Source: E44-bin32 sp034430615 (GTDB lineage: Bacteria; Chloroflexota; Anaerolineae; Anaerolineales; E44-bin32). From it: a DNA stretch of 64,000 nt. Shown here piece after piece: positions 8,397 to 17,169 of this stretch. The position numbers and the translations under genes were made by a program. The notes below the pieces were generated by a model. The model was given only the letters and a program-made list of their open reading frames with translations, was not told the DNA's origin and searched no databases. The DNA is taken from positions 28,618 through 92,617 of the forward strand of contig DAOUEJ010000010.1 of NCBI GenBank assembly GCA_034430615.1. The letters run 5' to 3'. Within the stretch, counting starts at the first letter, position 1; the number at the start of each line of letters is the position of its first letter.

Positions 8397-8897
8397 CTAA
8401 TCCTTGGGTGGAGGCTCCAACTCCGGAATGCTGGCAGCGTCGCCGGAAAAGGTGACTGCCCCACTCCAGACCCAGCCATCCTTACCTTCACCCGCTCGCT
8501 CGATTAAGTACCAAGTACCGGTAACGATATTTTCGAAGCGGCCGGTGACGTACCCTATTTGCCCCTCGAGCAGGAAGTCGACATGACTGTATGTCTCGTC
8601 GGGTCCTTTCCGCACGTAGGCGTTGTAGTCTGCAACAACGTTAGCCCGTCTAGGGGTCGGGGTAGCTGTCGCAGTCGGGGTTGGAGTCATTGGCGGTGGT
8701 GTTGGCGAAGGGGTGACCGGCGTGGGAGGCGGTGTCTGGAAGGTCGCCCGCTGGGTTAACTCGGCCTTGGCCTGTGCGGTCGCCAGTACCGCCTCGCTCC
8801 CCGGAGATTCGGTTAGCGCTGCGCCGGCGTCACCGGAACATCCTGCAAGACTGATGGCTATGACCAGGGGTGCCATGTGCTTCATCGACTGCCACAT
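8397..8897 (-). CDS. Lipoprotein with Pro/Thr linker and bacterial SH3-like domain
   Basis: 166 residues from the ATG at 8897 (MWQSMKHMAPLVIAIS), giving a short signal peptide and the lipobox LAGC, so it should be a lipid-anchored extracytoplasmic protein. After the anchor come a short helix, a linker of repeated P-T-P units (about residues 45-85) and a C-terminal domain NAYVRKGPDETYSHVDFL...GWVWSGAV that resembles SH3b modules, which often bind peptidoglycan or carbohydrates. An in-frame upstream extension to 9044 lacks a signal-like start and is not used. Convergent with the ALDH gene. Binding partner unknown. Confidence 0.75.
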   Translation of the reverse strand: MWQSMKHMAPLVIAISLAGCSGDAGAALTESPGSEAVLATAQAKAELTQRATFQTPPPTPVTPSPTPPPMTPTPTATATPTPRRANVVADYNAYVRKGPDETYSHVDFLLEGQIGYVTGRFENIVTGTWYLIERAGEGKDGWVWSGAVTFSGDAASIPELEPPPKD

Positions 8898-9134
8898 TTG
8901 ATAAACCCACTCCCAGACCGAGCATGAGCGCGCGCACTGGCATACAAACTGCACGCTGAAGAACGGGGGGAGTATACCCCAAGCACTGGCTCTCTGGCCA
9001 TGCTCGGACCTGGCTGCCGTCAGTGGTACAAGTTTCCTCTCCACCTTGTCGGGGTCGTCGTGCTATGATGCACCTGTATGGGAACAGAATCGGGGGCACT
9101 CGCCCCCACTCGCACCCGGAACCGGGAGGCTGAT

Positions 9135-10076
9135 ATGCCTGTTGATCCTCCCGCAGCGGGATCCAGTCCAAGGCTGGATGCTGAATATCTGGCAGCGCTC
9201 CAGAAGCTTGAACGCGCCCAGGAACGGATGCTTTCATCTGCGATCGCGTTCTGCGACGGTCTGATCAGTGCCGGCCAGCTGCGCGCAGTTCGTGAACTCC
9301 TGCGTGAGCAGGAGCGTACGATTGATACACTGGGTGGAATCCAGGCGTCTCCCTTCATGGATGATGTCCCGGCAGTTGCCTCCCCAGTGCAAGTGGCGCC
9401 CGAACCAGCGCCTGTCGCTGAGCCGGTTTCCGCACAGCCGGTCATCACTGAGGATCTTGAGGTACCTTCACCCGAGGACATCGAGGATCCTGAATTACGC
9501 GACCGCATGGAGGCACTCGACCAGAAGATCGCGCGTCTCGAGCAGGACTTCCAACATGGACGCATCAACGCCAGTCAGTACCGGGCGATCTACCGCCACT
9601 ATATGGAGCAGCGCGAGGTAGCCCTCCGCCTGCGTCAAAAGTATCCAGATAGCGATCGATGGCAGATCGTCCTGGAAGAGGGAAAGACGCGCTTTTTGCT
9701 CCAACTCAATGAAGCGACCTGCTACAGCGTAGGGCTTTACGCAAAGGATTCGCGCAAGCGGATTTTTGTCCACGGCGATATGCCCACCTCGGCTGAGGAA
9801 GCCATGGGCCTCCTGGGCACCTTCGGCTCAAGCGAAAGCGGTTCTCAAGATGATCGCATGTTCGCAACAAAAACCGAGGGCGGTGAGACGCTCCTTCTCA
9901 TCCCGGGCTCGTTCACCGTCAGCCTGGCTGTCTTCTCCCAGGACCCACCTGCCTGGCAGGTCCGAGCCTTACGCGAGGTCCACCGAAATTTTGAGGCCGC
10001 AAACCGCCCCTCGCTCCAGCGCGGGGATACCGCCAAACTGATCTTTCCTGACCTAACGCGTTTCGTTAAGACCTAA
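9135..10076 (+). CDS. Hypothetical coiled-coil protein
   Basis: About 313 residues from the ATG at 9135 (MPVDPPAAG), which has GGGAGG five bases upstream; an in-frame ATG at 9078 lacks such a site. Residues about 10-65 and 130-190 are heptad-like helices rich in Glu, Arg and Leu, separated by a Pro/Ala/Val-rich linker. The C-terminal part (about 195-313) looks like a compact mixed domain with TRFLLQLNEATCYSVGLY and a run of hydrophobic strands. No signal peptide or membrane helix. I do not recognise the family; neighbours (lipoprotein, LysE exporter) give no clear role. Confidence 0.7.
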   Translation: MPVDPPAAGSSPRLDAEYLAALQKLERAQERMLSSAIAFCDGLISAGQLRAVRELLREQERTIDTLGGIQASPFMDDVPAVASPVQVAPEPAPVAEPVSAQPVITEDLEVPSPEDIEDPELRDRMEALDQKIARLEQDFQHGRINASQYRAIYRHYMEQREVALRLRQKYPDSDRWQIVLEEGKTRFLLQLNEATCYSVGLYAKDSRKRIFVHGDMPTSAEEAMGLLGTFGSSESGSQDDRMFATKTEGGETLLLIPGSFTVSLAVFSQDPPAWQVRALREVHRNFEAANRPSLQRGDTAKLIFPDLTRFVKT

Positions 10077-10090
10077 CCCTCCCGGCAGCG

Positions 10091-10119
10091 TTCCCACGAC
10101 CGATAATCTACGCTACAAT
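10091..10119 (+). promoter_or_regulatory. Possible promoter of the LysE-like gene
   Basis: TTCCCA and TACAAT separated by 17 bases, 21 bases before the ATG; the -10 matches five of six consensus positions, the -35 four of six. Confidence 0.45.
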
Positions 10120-10139
10120 CCCGCAACGATGGAGGGCGC

Positions 10140-10787
10140 ATGCCCACAGGTGGATTTGGCACGATATTTATCTTTTCCTTCGTGGCTTCTTTCGGGGCAG
10201 TGATCTCACCCGGGCCTGTATCGGCCGCGATCATAACCGAAGCCCCTCGCCGTGGATGGCGTGTTGGGACTTTGGTCGCACTCGGCCACACGGCGCTGGA
10301 GCTCGGCATGGTACTTGTGATTAGCCTGGGCCTCGCTTCCGGTCTTGCGGGTACCGGGGCACAGCGTGTTGTTGCCACCGGAGGGTGCTTGATCCTGGCG
10401 TGGATTGGAGTTCAGTATCTTTCGGGCGCGCTACGGGGCCGCTACCGTTTACCTGATCCTGACCAGGCCGCGCCGCTACGCAGCGCTAGATCCATGGTCA
10501 TGCTGGGTGTGTTCACGACGATTTCGAATCCTTTCTGGTACGCGTGGTGGGTGACCGTTGCAGCAGGTTATCTCTCACAGGCCCAAATAGCAGGCGGGCT
10601 GGCAATCCCGGCCTTTTACCTTGGACACATCACCGCTGACTACGCCTGGGATACAGCCCTGGCAGGAGCAACACAGGCCGGCTCGCGCTGGCTAAACCCC
10701 CGCAGTTACCGAACTATGATCTTGATCACCGGAGTATTCATGCTCTACCTGGCCGTCGTTTTCTTGAAGACTGCAATCGAGCTTTGA
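10140..10787 (+). CDS. LysE/RhtB-family exporter
   Basis: 215 residues with six predicted membrane helices and the family's N-terminal motif SPGPVSAAIITEAPRRGW in the first loop, followed by GTLVALGHTALELGMV. A second conserved feature is FTTISNPFWYAWWVT near residue 130. Such proteins export amino acids or small metabolites across the inner membrane by proton exchange. Length is normal for the family. The ATG follows GGAGGGCGC. Substrate cannot be inferred; the nearby ALDH7-type gene hints at amino-acid metabolism but is not in the same unit. Confidence 0.85.
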   Translation: MPTGGFGTIFIFSFVASFGAVISPGPVSAAIITEAPRRGWRVGTLVALGHTALELGMVLVISLGLASGLAGTGAQRVVATGGCLILAWIGVQYLSGALRGRYRLPDPDQAAPLRSARSMVMLGVFTTISNPFWYAWWVTVAAGYLSQAQIAGGLAIPAFYLGHITADYAWDTALAGATQAGSRWLNPRSYRTMILITGVFMLYLAVVFLKTAIEL

Positions 10788-10815
10788 TACATTCCGGATA
10801 GCTCCAACCTGATAC

Positions 10816-11523
10816 ATGGGGGGAGGCGGTGCAAAGTTGCGTGTAACGATTGTTTGCGAAGACAGCGACTTGAGCGATTATTTCTCCTATGTCGCCCGAC
10901 GGGCTGGATATGATGTCCGCTATCAGCCAGCACAGCAGCTTCTTGGTCCGGATGGATCAAACACCAGCACTGACTTGCTCATCCTGCACATAACCAGTTT
11001 GCAGGCTGGGCTGAAGCTGCTGGGAGGGGCCAGGAGCATGATCAGCGCACCGATCCTGGCCATGCTCCCAAGTATGGATCAGGACGCACAGGCGGCTGTA
11101 CTTAACGCCGGCGCCGACTCCCTCCTCCAACTCCCAGTCGGCCCAAAGCTTTGCCTGGCAACCATCCAAGCGCTGCTCAGGCGCACCCGCACCCTCCCCA
11201 CATCCGTCCTTCCAAAGCTTGACTTTGGCTCGATCCTGCTCAACCCTGGAACACGTACTGTTACAAGCGAAGGGCGCGATGGCATCCGGCTCACCCAGCT
11301 CGAATTCCGCCTCTTGTACCTGTTGATGACGCATCCTGGCCAGGTTATGCCAACCGAGGTGATTGTCGATCGTGTCTGGGGATACGGCGAAAGCGGCGGG
11401 AAGGATCTCGTACGCGGGCTCGTAAGCAGGTTGAGGGGAAAGGTCGAACTGGATGCCTCCCGCCCCCGCTTTCTACATACTATTCCTGCCGTGGGTTACT
11501 TTTTTGACCCAGAAGGTCAATGA
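10816..11523 (+). CDS. OmpR-type response regulator with degenerate receiver domain
   Basis: 235 residues. The C-terminal half (about 130-230) is a clear winged-helix DNA-binding domain with LTQLEFRLLYLLMTHPG, VDRVWGYG and RPRFLHTIPAVGYFF. The N-terminal half has the receiver fold, but the phosphorylatable Asp after strand 3 is His (LLILHITS), and the KP pair of the usual DDYLVKPF segment is not present (DSLLQLPV). It therefore probably acts without phosphorylation, or senses something else. No histidine kinase is adjacent. The purine-rich site lies inside the first codons, so a TTG at 10837 could be the true start. Confidence 0.85.
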   Translation: MGGGGAKLRVTIVCEDSDLSDYFSYVARRAGYDVRYQPAQQLLGPDGSNTSTDLLILHITSLQAGLKLLGGARSMISAPILAMLPSMDQDAQAAVLNAGADSLLQLPVGPKLCLATIQALLRRTRTLPTSVLPKLDFGSILLNPGTRTVTSEGRDGIRLTQLEFRLLYLLMTHPGQVMPTEVIVDRVWGYGESGGKDLVRGLVSRLRGKVELDASRPRFLHTIPAVGYFFDPEGQ

Positions 11524-11542
11524 TACGTTTGCTGGACGTATT

Positions 11543-11571
11543 TTGTCACTTTAAGACAACTTTCATAGCAT
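11543..11571 (+). promoter_or_regulatory. Probable promoter of the LysW-like gene with inverted repeat
   Basis: TTGTCA and TAGCAT with a 17-base spacer, about 70 bases before the start codon. The -35 box is one arm of an inverted repeat TTGTC-ACTTTAA-GACAA (11543-11559), a possible operator for a repressor. Confidence 0.5.
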
Positions 11572-11641
11572 CCTACAACCCGCTTTGAACGAATCTCCCT
11601 TACACTGCGTGCAGTTTACAAATCCCCCCAGGAGGTTAGAG

Positions 11642-11842
11642 ATGGCACGGGGATTCTGCCCGGAATGTGATGCAGAAGTAAGCCTTGGGAAAACCCCCAA
11701 GGTCGGTCAGAAGGTCACCTGCTCGAGCTGTGGCGCGTATCTGGAGTTGGTTGAAATGTCACCGATCGAGCTGGACTGGGCCTACGAGGATGACGAAGAG
11801 TTGGAATTTGATGAGGAGCTATACGAAGAAGAGGACTATTAA
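11642..11842 (+). CDS. LysW-like small zinc-ribbon protein
   Basis: 66 residues with a strong AGGAGGT site. Four cysteines in two pairs (FCPECDAE and TCSSCGAYLE) form a zinc ribbon, followed by LVEMSPIELDWAYEDDEE, which closely follows the LysW amino-group carrier family, and an acidic tail. LysW carries lysine or arginine intermediates on a C-terminal Glu in a terminal EDWGE; this protein ends instead in EEEDY, so the modified Glu is missing. It may be a LysW-derived protein with another role, or a stand-alone ribbon. None of the lysine or arginine biosynthesis partners is near. A hairpin terminator follows. Confidence 0.8.
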   Translation: MARGFCPECDAEVSLGKTPKVGQKVTCSSCGAYLELVEMSPIELDWAYEDDEELEFDEELYEEEDY

Positions 11843-11898
11843 CTTTCAAGCAAAAGTGGAACCCGGATAAGATTCCAGGTTCTGTCATACACATAAAT

Positions 11899-11923
11899 GG
11901 GCGCCCAGATGGACGCCCGTTTT
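11899..11923 (+). terminator. Terminator after the LysW-like gene
   Basis: Stem GGGCG-C-CC / GG-A-CGCCC with one mismatch and loop AGAT, followed by GTTTTA. Located 57 bases after the stop codon. The remaining gap to 12097 shows no ORF of note. Confidence 0.75.
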
Positions 11924-12097
11924 ACTTCACCCCACTCAGCGGTCATCGACAAGAAAAAGCCTGCCAATGTGGATCACCTTCAACGATTCCCGGGTGAATC
12001 CTCCATTTCCAATCCAAAGATACAAATCCCCTTGCTCCGGGCATTGACAGAAAACCTGGCTACTCACCTGGTTCCCTTGCCCAGGGGTCCTTGATGC

Positions 12098-12835
12098 TTA
12101 CCCCCGCTCAGCCAGAGCCCGGCGCTGCAGCTCCAGCAACTCGTCGATCGCTCGCTCACCCATTTCGAGTGCCTGGGTTAGCTCCATTCGATTCAATGTT
12201 CCCAATTCAGCCGTTGCCTGGATCTCGATATACTCTCCAGCCGCATTCATCACCAGGTTTAAATCTGCTTCCGCTTGCGAATCTTCGCTGTAGTCCAGGT
12301 CAACCAGCATCTGTCCTCCCACCTTGCCCACACTAATTGCGGCGACAGGTCCAGCCATAAGAAGGGTCCAGTTCTCACTCGTCGACGGGGTTGAGCGCAG
12401 TGCCAGGATAAGAGCCAGGTAGCCGCCTGTAATGGCAGCCGTACGTGTCCCTCCGTCAGCCTGGAGGACGTCGCAGTCCACGATGCAGGTCACTGGCGGT
12501 AGTCGTTCCAGGTGGATGGCCGCCCGCAGGCTCCGCCCGACAAGCCGCTTGATTTCCTGCGTACGCCCGCGCGGAAGCAATGTTTCGCGGGGGGTACGTC
12601 TGTGCGTTGAACGCGGCAGAAGTGCATATTCAGCCGTGATCCAGCCTCCCGACTTCTGTCCGTTTTGCATCCAGGCTGGAACACCCGGCTCAATGCTCAC
12701 ATTGCAGAGAACGCGTGTGTCCCCCATCGAGAAAAGGACCGAGCCTTCTGGGTGGGTAATATAGTCGAGCTCGACCTCAACAGTCCGGATCTGATCAGGC
12801 AGACGCCCATCCGCCCGGCGTTTTAATTCCATCAT
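12098..12835 (-). CDS. rph: Ribonuclease PH
   Basis: 245 residues, normal length. RNase PH fold with GSVLFSMGDTRVLCNVSIE near the N-terminus, LPRSTHRRTPRET and RTQEIKRLVGRSLRAA (phosphate- and RNA-binding Arg residues), and DCDVLQADGGTRTAAITGG, plus VDLDYSEDSQAEADLNLVM late. It trims tRNA 3' ends phosphorolytically. It lies 34 bases downstream of the M3 peptidase gene in the same direction, so the two are likely cotranscribed. Confidence 0.95.
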   Translation of the reverse strand: MMELKRRADGRLPDQIRTVEVELDYITHPEGSVLFSMGDTRVLCNVSIEPGVPAWMQNGQKSGGWITAEYALLPRSTHRRTPRETLLPRGRTQEIKRLVGRSLRAAIHLERLPPVTCIVDCDVLQADGGTRTAAITGGYLALILALRSTPSTSENWTLLMAGPVAAISVGKVGGQMLVDLDYSEDSQAEADLNLVMNAAGEYIEIQATAELGTLNRMELTQALEMGERAIDELLELQRRALAERG

Positions 12836-12869
12836 CCTGCTGCCTTCCCCCAGCCTCGCGGCCTGCTGG

Positions 12870-14708
12870 TTAGGCGCTAGTCAGTTCGATGTATCGATCG
12901 ATGCGTCCTTCGATTACCTGCATGCTCTTTCGCCAAAAGTCTGGTTTATCAAGCCGGATGCCAAAGCGTCCGGCCAGCTGGGCGGCGCTCCCCTGACCGG
13001 TATCACGTAAGAATATCCGGTAGGCATCGAAGAACTCGGCGCCCTGCTCGCGGTATATCGAATACAGGCCCAATCCAAACAACTGTCCAAAGGCGTACGG
13101 GTAGTTGTAGTAGGAGAGCTCCTGGGAATAGTAATGCGGTTTCCAAGCCCACATGTAAGCATGCTGGTGCGCTGGATCAAGCCCGTCGCCGTATGTCTCC
13201 TGCTGGGCGCGGGTCATGATCTCGCAAAAATCATCCGCAGAAAGGTCAGCCTGCACACGTCGTTCAAATACTTCGTTCTCGAACAGGTAGCGGGAGTAGA
13301 TATCGACGATTACCTGCGAGGCACTGATTAAAAACGTTTCCAGGATCGATAGTTCTTCGGCGCCGTCGGCAGCATCTACCAGGGCTGCTTCCGTGACAAG
13401 GGTCTCGTTGAAAATCGAGGCTGTCTCGGCCAGCGTCATCGGCGTTGATCGCTGGATCATGGTCAGCCCTACCTGGCACTCATTATGGAATGCATGTCCT
13501 AGTTCATGTGCGATGGTGAAAAGCTGATCGAGCGAGCCATCGAAGTTGCACAGGATGCGTGATTCCTCCAGCGCTGGGACCTCCATACAGAACGCACCAC
13601 CGCGCTTGCCCTTGCGTGGTTCAGCATCGATCCAATTGCTGTCAAACGCCTTTTCGGTGAACGTAGCCAGGCCGGGATTGAACTTCTCGAAGACCGAGAG
13701 GATATAGCTGCGGGCCTCGGGATAAGTGAAGGATCGATTGACTTCGCCAACGGGAGCAAAAACATCCCACCAGGCCAGGCTCTGCTTGCCGAAGATCCCG
13801 GCTTTTGCTTTGAAATACCGCCGGAACATCGGAAAGCTCTCCTTCATGACTGCCAGCATGGTTTCAAAGGTGGCGCGATCGAGACGGGCCTGCACGAGTG
13901 ATTGATGCAGCGAATCTGCCCGGCCGCGTCGACGATCGAGGATGTTAACTGTGCCCTTGATCCCGTTCATGCAGGCAGCCAACGGTTCACGCACCGACTC
14001 CCAGGCTTCGATCTCGAGTTCAAAAGCGCGGCGTCTTAACGACTCATCTGGATCGTTGCATCGGATGTTCTGGAGAGCGGGGATCGGAAGCTCTTGAACC
14101 GAACCATCCCTCTCGAAGGGAACGACGATCTGGGAGGTTACCGTGCCCTGCAACCGTTCCCAGGCAAGCGCGCCCGGGAGTGAGAGCTCGGAGGCGAGAT
14201 CCTCCTGCGCTTCCGGCATCATATATCGGCTCTCTTCCACCATCTCGCGCAGGAAGAAAGCATGCTCCTGGAGTGATCCATGGCCGGAGATCAGCTCCTC
14301 CAGGTCAACACCTTTCTCTGCCAGTAGACCCATCCAACCGCGGACGCGAACCTCCTGTTGTGAGAACCGGACGCTCACCATTTCCAGCTCAGACATCCGC
14401 CGGGAGGCATTGGTGTTGAATGAATCGGTCGTGACATGCCCGACAATGTAGGCCGATAGGGTTGATTGGAGTCTGGTAATTGCGTTCATCCGCTCGATGA
14501 GGGAGGCTAGGTGATCGGCGGTTTCAGACTCCTGATCAGGCACCCGGCCAGTCCGTGCGATGGCGTGTTTTTCCAGGAATTGGTCGAACGAATCAATTTG
14601 CTGGCGATGGTCCTCCAGCGCTGCATTAAGTGCTTTCGAATCCAATCCTGGAAAGATCGAGCCGAGATCCCAGTGCGGGAGTGAGGGGGCTTTCGTGGAT
14701 GAAGTCAT
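12870..14708 (-). CDS. M3-family oligoendopeptidase (PepF-like)
   Basis: 612 residues, typical for M3 oligoendopeptidases. The zinc motif IAHELGHAFHNECQ (HExxH, about residue 400) and the downstream third ligand region ETASIFNETLV are present, as are the family segments YNYPYAFGQLFGLGLYS and GRFGIRLDKPDFW near the end. No signal peptide, so it acts in the cytosol on oligopeptides. Upstream of rph in the same direction. Confidence 0.92.
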   Translation of the reverse strand: MTSSTKAPSLPHWDLGSIFPGLDSKALNAALEDHRQQIDSFDQFLEKHAIARTGRVPDQESETADHLASLIERMNAITRLQSTLSAYIVGHVTTDSFNTNASRRMSELEMVSVRFSQQEVRVRGWMGLLAEKGVDLEELISGHGSLQEHAFFLREMVEESRYMMPEAQEDLASELSLPGALAWERLQGTVTSQIVVPFERDGSVQELPIPALQNIRCNDPDESLRRRAFELEIEAWESVREPLAACMNGIKGTVNILDRRRGRADSLHQSLVQARLDRATFETMLAVMKESFPMFRRYFKAKAGIFGKQSLAWWDVFAPVGEVNRSFTYPEARSYILSVFEKFNPGLATFTEKAFDSNWIDAEPRKGKRGGAFCMEVPALEESRILCNFDGSLDQLFTIAHELGHAFHNECQVGLTMIQRSTPMTLAETASIFNETLVTEAALVDAADGAEELSILETFLISASQVIVDIYSRYLFENEVFERRVQADLSADDFCEIMTRAQQETYGDGLDPAHQHAYMWAWKPHYYSQELSYYNYPYAFGQLFGLGLYSIYREQGAEFFDAYRIFLRDTGQGSAAQLAGRFGIRLDKPDFWRKSMQVIEGRIDRYIELTSA

Positions 14709-14735
14709 GGTTGGGGTATTGCCTCCTGGATGATT

Positions 14736-15557
14736 TCAATGGATCTGAAGGTTAAGTTCTTTCTGTATCCATGCCAGGCGGTCGGTACAGGCGTGCTCAT
14801 CCAGAGCATGCCCGCCAGCGTACCACTTGACCTGTTTAGGATCGTTGGCCGCTGCGGCAAAGGCCTGTGCCCGGTCCTGAGGGACATGTGGGTCATCCAA
14901 TCCGAATTGAAAAAAGATGGGCCTGGATCCCAGCTCGCCAATGTTGGATATTGGATCGAGCGCATCCATCTGGGACAGATAGGATAGCTTGGTCTCGTCA
15001 GAGAGCGGTGGGTAGTAGAAATACCAGTCAGCAAAGCGTGGGGTGCCAGCCATTAAAACAAAGGCTGCCAGTGATTGTGCGAGCACACCCAGCAGCACGC
15101 CATACATTGCACCGAAATCATGACCGACAAACATAACGGGTATCTCCCCTCCCCCGGCCTCTTCGCGCAGCACGGCCAGTGCTGTTCTCAGCTCAAGAAC
15201 CTGATCAAGGGAAGCTTGGAAATCTTCTTCCTGGGTGCGTTTGATGAACCAGTCCCGGTCAGACCACATGGTCTCGACCAGGAGTGAGAGCAGGCCACGC
15301 CCGGCGAGGATGGCCGCCTCGGCTTCGAATTGTGTCCGGTTCGAATCAGCTGCTTCAGGTTCGTACCAGTGCACGAAAAGGATGCCAGCCCGGACGGTTT
15401 GATCGCTGGGTCCGATAAAGCTTGCGCCCCGGCGTACAACTGGACGCGCATTAAACACGACTGTTCGCTTTCGAACCCCATTCGTTACCCGATTTGAAAC
15501 CGTCTCAAGGGCGTGATCCACTACCGCCAGATCAGGAAATTGATCTGTCCAAGGCAT
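14736..15557 (-). CDS. Alpha/beta hydrolase, dienelactone-hydrolase-like, with Asp at the nucleophile position
   Basis: 273 residues. Alpha/beta-hydrolase fold with AGILFVHWYEPEAADSNR near residue 60, nucleophile elbow VGHDFGAMYG (about residue 145), acid in FFQFGLDDPHVP and His in YAGGHALDEHA. The elbow residue is Asp where esterases have Ser or Cys, a state known from haloalkane dehalogenases and epoxide hydrolases, so the reaction may differ from ester hydrolysis. No signal peptide. It starts three bases after the CDF gene ends, so both are probably in one transcript. Confidence 0.82.
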   Translation of the reverse strand: MPWTDQFPDLAVVDHALETVSNRVTNGVRKRTVVFNARPVVRRGASFIGPSDQTVRAGILFVHWYEPEAADSNRTQFEAEAAILAGRGLLSLLVETMWSDRDWFIKRTQEEDFQASLDQVLELRTALAVLREEAGGGEIPVMFVGHDFGAMYGVLLGVLAQSLAAFVLMAGTPRFADWYFYYPPLSDETKLSYLSQMDALDPISNIGELGSRPIFFQFGLDDPHVPQDRAQAFAAAANDPKQVKWYAGGHALDEHACTDRLAWIQKELNLQIH

Positions 15558-15560
15558 AGC

Positions 15561-16457
15561 TTACGCGCTCTCTGCCGCCATGCCGCAGTCATCCTCGCCA
15601 AACTCAATTTCAACGGTGGTATGCGAAAAGGCCAGCTCACGGATAACATTCTGGATATCGTTACGAATGCAAACAACATCATCTTTCGACGTCTGCTCAT
15701 CGATGACGACATGCGTCGTGAGCACGTGATGCTCACCATCCAGTGACCAGACATGTGTGTGATGGGTTGAACAAACCTCCGGGATTTGTCGCAGGCGCTC
15801 GTCGATCGCTGCCAGGTCGATGCTGTCCGGTACAGCCTGCATGAACACCGCAAGCGTTAGGCGCAGATTGCGCAGCGTATTGTAGAGCACATAACCAGTG
15901 ATCAAGATTGAAAGAATCGGGTCGAGGATCGTGAGATCCGTAACCATGAGGACGATGCTCACGATCAGGACTGCGATCCAGCCGAGGACGTCCTCGAGCA
16001 GGTGCAAGGCAACGACGCGGGCATTCAGCGCTCGTTCAGTTCGCAGCTTTAGAGCGGCAATCCCATTGATAACGATCCCGAGTACGGCGATCCCAGCCAT
16101 GCCAGGTGCATTGGCTGCCTCAGGCGTTAGGATGCGGGGAACAGCCCGGGTGAGGATGACGATTGAACCCCCGATCAAGACCAGCGTGTTGATGAGAGCT
16201 GCAAGAAGTGAAAAACGGCGGTAGCCGTATGAGAAGCGTTTGTCGTCGTGACGGTGGGAGAGATGCTCGAGGATCCAGGCCAAGCCGAGCGAGAGGCTGT
16301 CACCAAAGTCATGGACCGCATCGGATAGGATTGCCAGGCTGTTGGTCCATAAACCACCGACAATTTCGATCAGCGTAAAGCTCAGGTTTAGCCAGAAGGC
16401 GACCTTGATGCTACGAACCGTGCCGTGAGATGAATGGTCGTGGCCATGTTCAGACAT
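15561..16457 (-). CDS. Cation diffusion facilitator (CzcD/ZitB-like)
   Basis: 298 residues with a His-rich N-terminus (MSEHGHDHSSHG), six membrane helices, and the metal-binding HxxxD motifs: LSDAVHDFGDSLSLG in helix 2 and LHLLEDVLGW in helix 5. A cytosolic C-terminal domain contains THHTHVWSLDGEHHVLTTH. It exports Zn or a similar divalent metal in exchange for protons. Length and motifs are normal. Three bases separate it from the downstream hydrolase. Confidence 0.93.
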   Translation of the reverse strand: MSEHGHDHSSHGTVRSIKVAFWLNLSFTLIEIVGGLWTNSLAILSDAVHDFGDSLSLGLAWILEHLSHRHDDKRFSYGYRRFSLLAALINTLVLIGGSIVILTRAVPRILTPEAANAPGMAGIAVLGIVINGIAALKLRTERALNARVVALHLLEDVLGWIAVLIVSIVLMVTDLTILDPILSILITGYVLYNTLRNLRLTLAVFMQAVPDSIDLAAIDERLRQIPEVCSTHHTHVWSLDGEHHVLTTHVVIDEQTSKDDVVCIRNDIQNVIRELAFSHTTVEIEFGEDDCGMAAESA

Positions 16458-16554
16458 GAGTACATTCTACCGTAATGCTGTTGGCACTTTTCGTTGAACC
16501 CGATCAATCGTGCGGTTAGTATATAAGCCAGCGCGTTCTTGGTAAAAGCAACTA

Positions 16555-17139
16555 TTATAGGGCTATGCGCATGATCTTACGTGCTTTGGACGGCTGCGCA
16601 GCAGTTGAGAAGCCGGCTGCTTCAAATAATGCTGGTACGCCCATGTAGATCGAGCCTGGAGCCAAGTCACGTTCAGACAGCCGTTTTGGGTATGCTTCGA
16701 CGATATGCGCGCCCTTGCTGCGTGCATATGCCAGAGCGGCCTTCACCAGCGCTCTGGCCACCCCCTGACGCTGCTCAGATGGCGTGATGAAAAAGCATAC
16801 GATCGACCACACAGGCTGATCGTCGATCCGGCGCAGGGTCGGCGACCGTTCCAGCGCGCCATACTGTTCACGCGGCGCGATCGAACACCAGCCGATCGGG
16901 AGCTGGCTGCGGTACGCAAGAATGCCAGGCACTTGGCCCGAATCCACGAGATCCTTAAAGGCCTGCTTGTTACCTTCGTTCTTATTTCGTTCGAATTGAG
17001 CGCGTGTCGTCCGCCACCACATGCACCAGCACCCACCAGAGGCACCATGCTTGCCAAATAAGGTTTCCAGATCACCCCAGCGGTCCGGTGTCAGAGGATG
17101 AAACGTTAGTTTCTCAGCTCGTGAGATTAGAGCACTCAT
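16555..17139 (-). CDS. GNAT-family N-acetyltransferase
   Basis: 194 residues. The acetyl-CoA binding motif PSEQRQGVARALVKAAL (the Q/RxxGxG/A loop) sits near residue 122, preceded by the strand WSIVCFFI, and followed by AHIVEAYPK. An N-terminal Trp/Cys-rich segment (GGCWCMWWR) is unusual for GNATs but known in one subgroup with such a motif. Substrate unknown. A 97-base gap separates it from the CDF gene downstream. Confidence 0.85.
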   Translation of the reverse strand: MSALISRAEKLTFHPLTPDRWGDLETLFGKHGASGGCWCMWWRTTRAQFERNKNEGNKQAFKDLVDSGQVPGILAYRSQLPIGWCSIAPREQYGALERSPTLRRIDDQPVWSIVCFFITPSEQRQGVARALVKAALAYARSKGAHIVEAYPKRLSERDLAPGSIYMGVPALFEAAGFSTAAQPSKARKIMRIAL

Positions 17140-17169
17140 ACTAAGTCCTTCTTTTGCCTCCCTGCACCG

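Noticed and set aside
12860..12880. GCCTAAC overlapping the stop of the M3 peptidase gene, like the cassette edge
   Set aside because: Only 34 bases separate it from rph, no repeat blocks follow, and both neighbours are ordinary core genes; the match is by chance.
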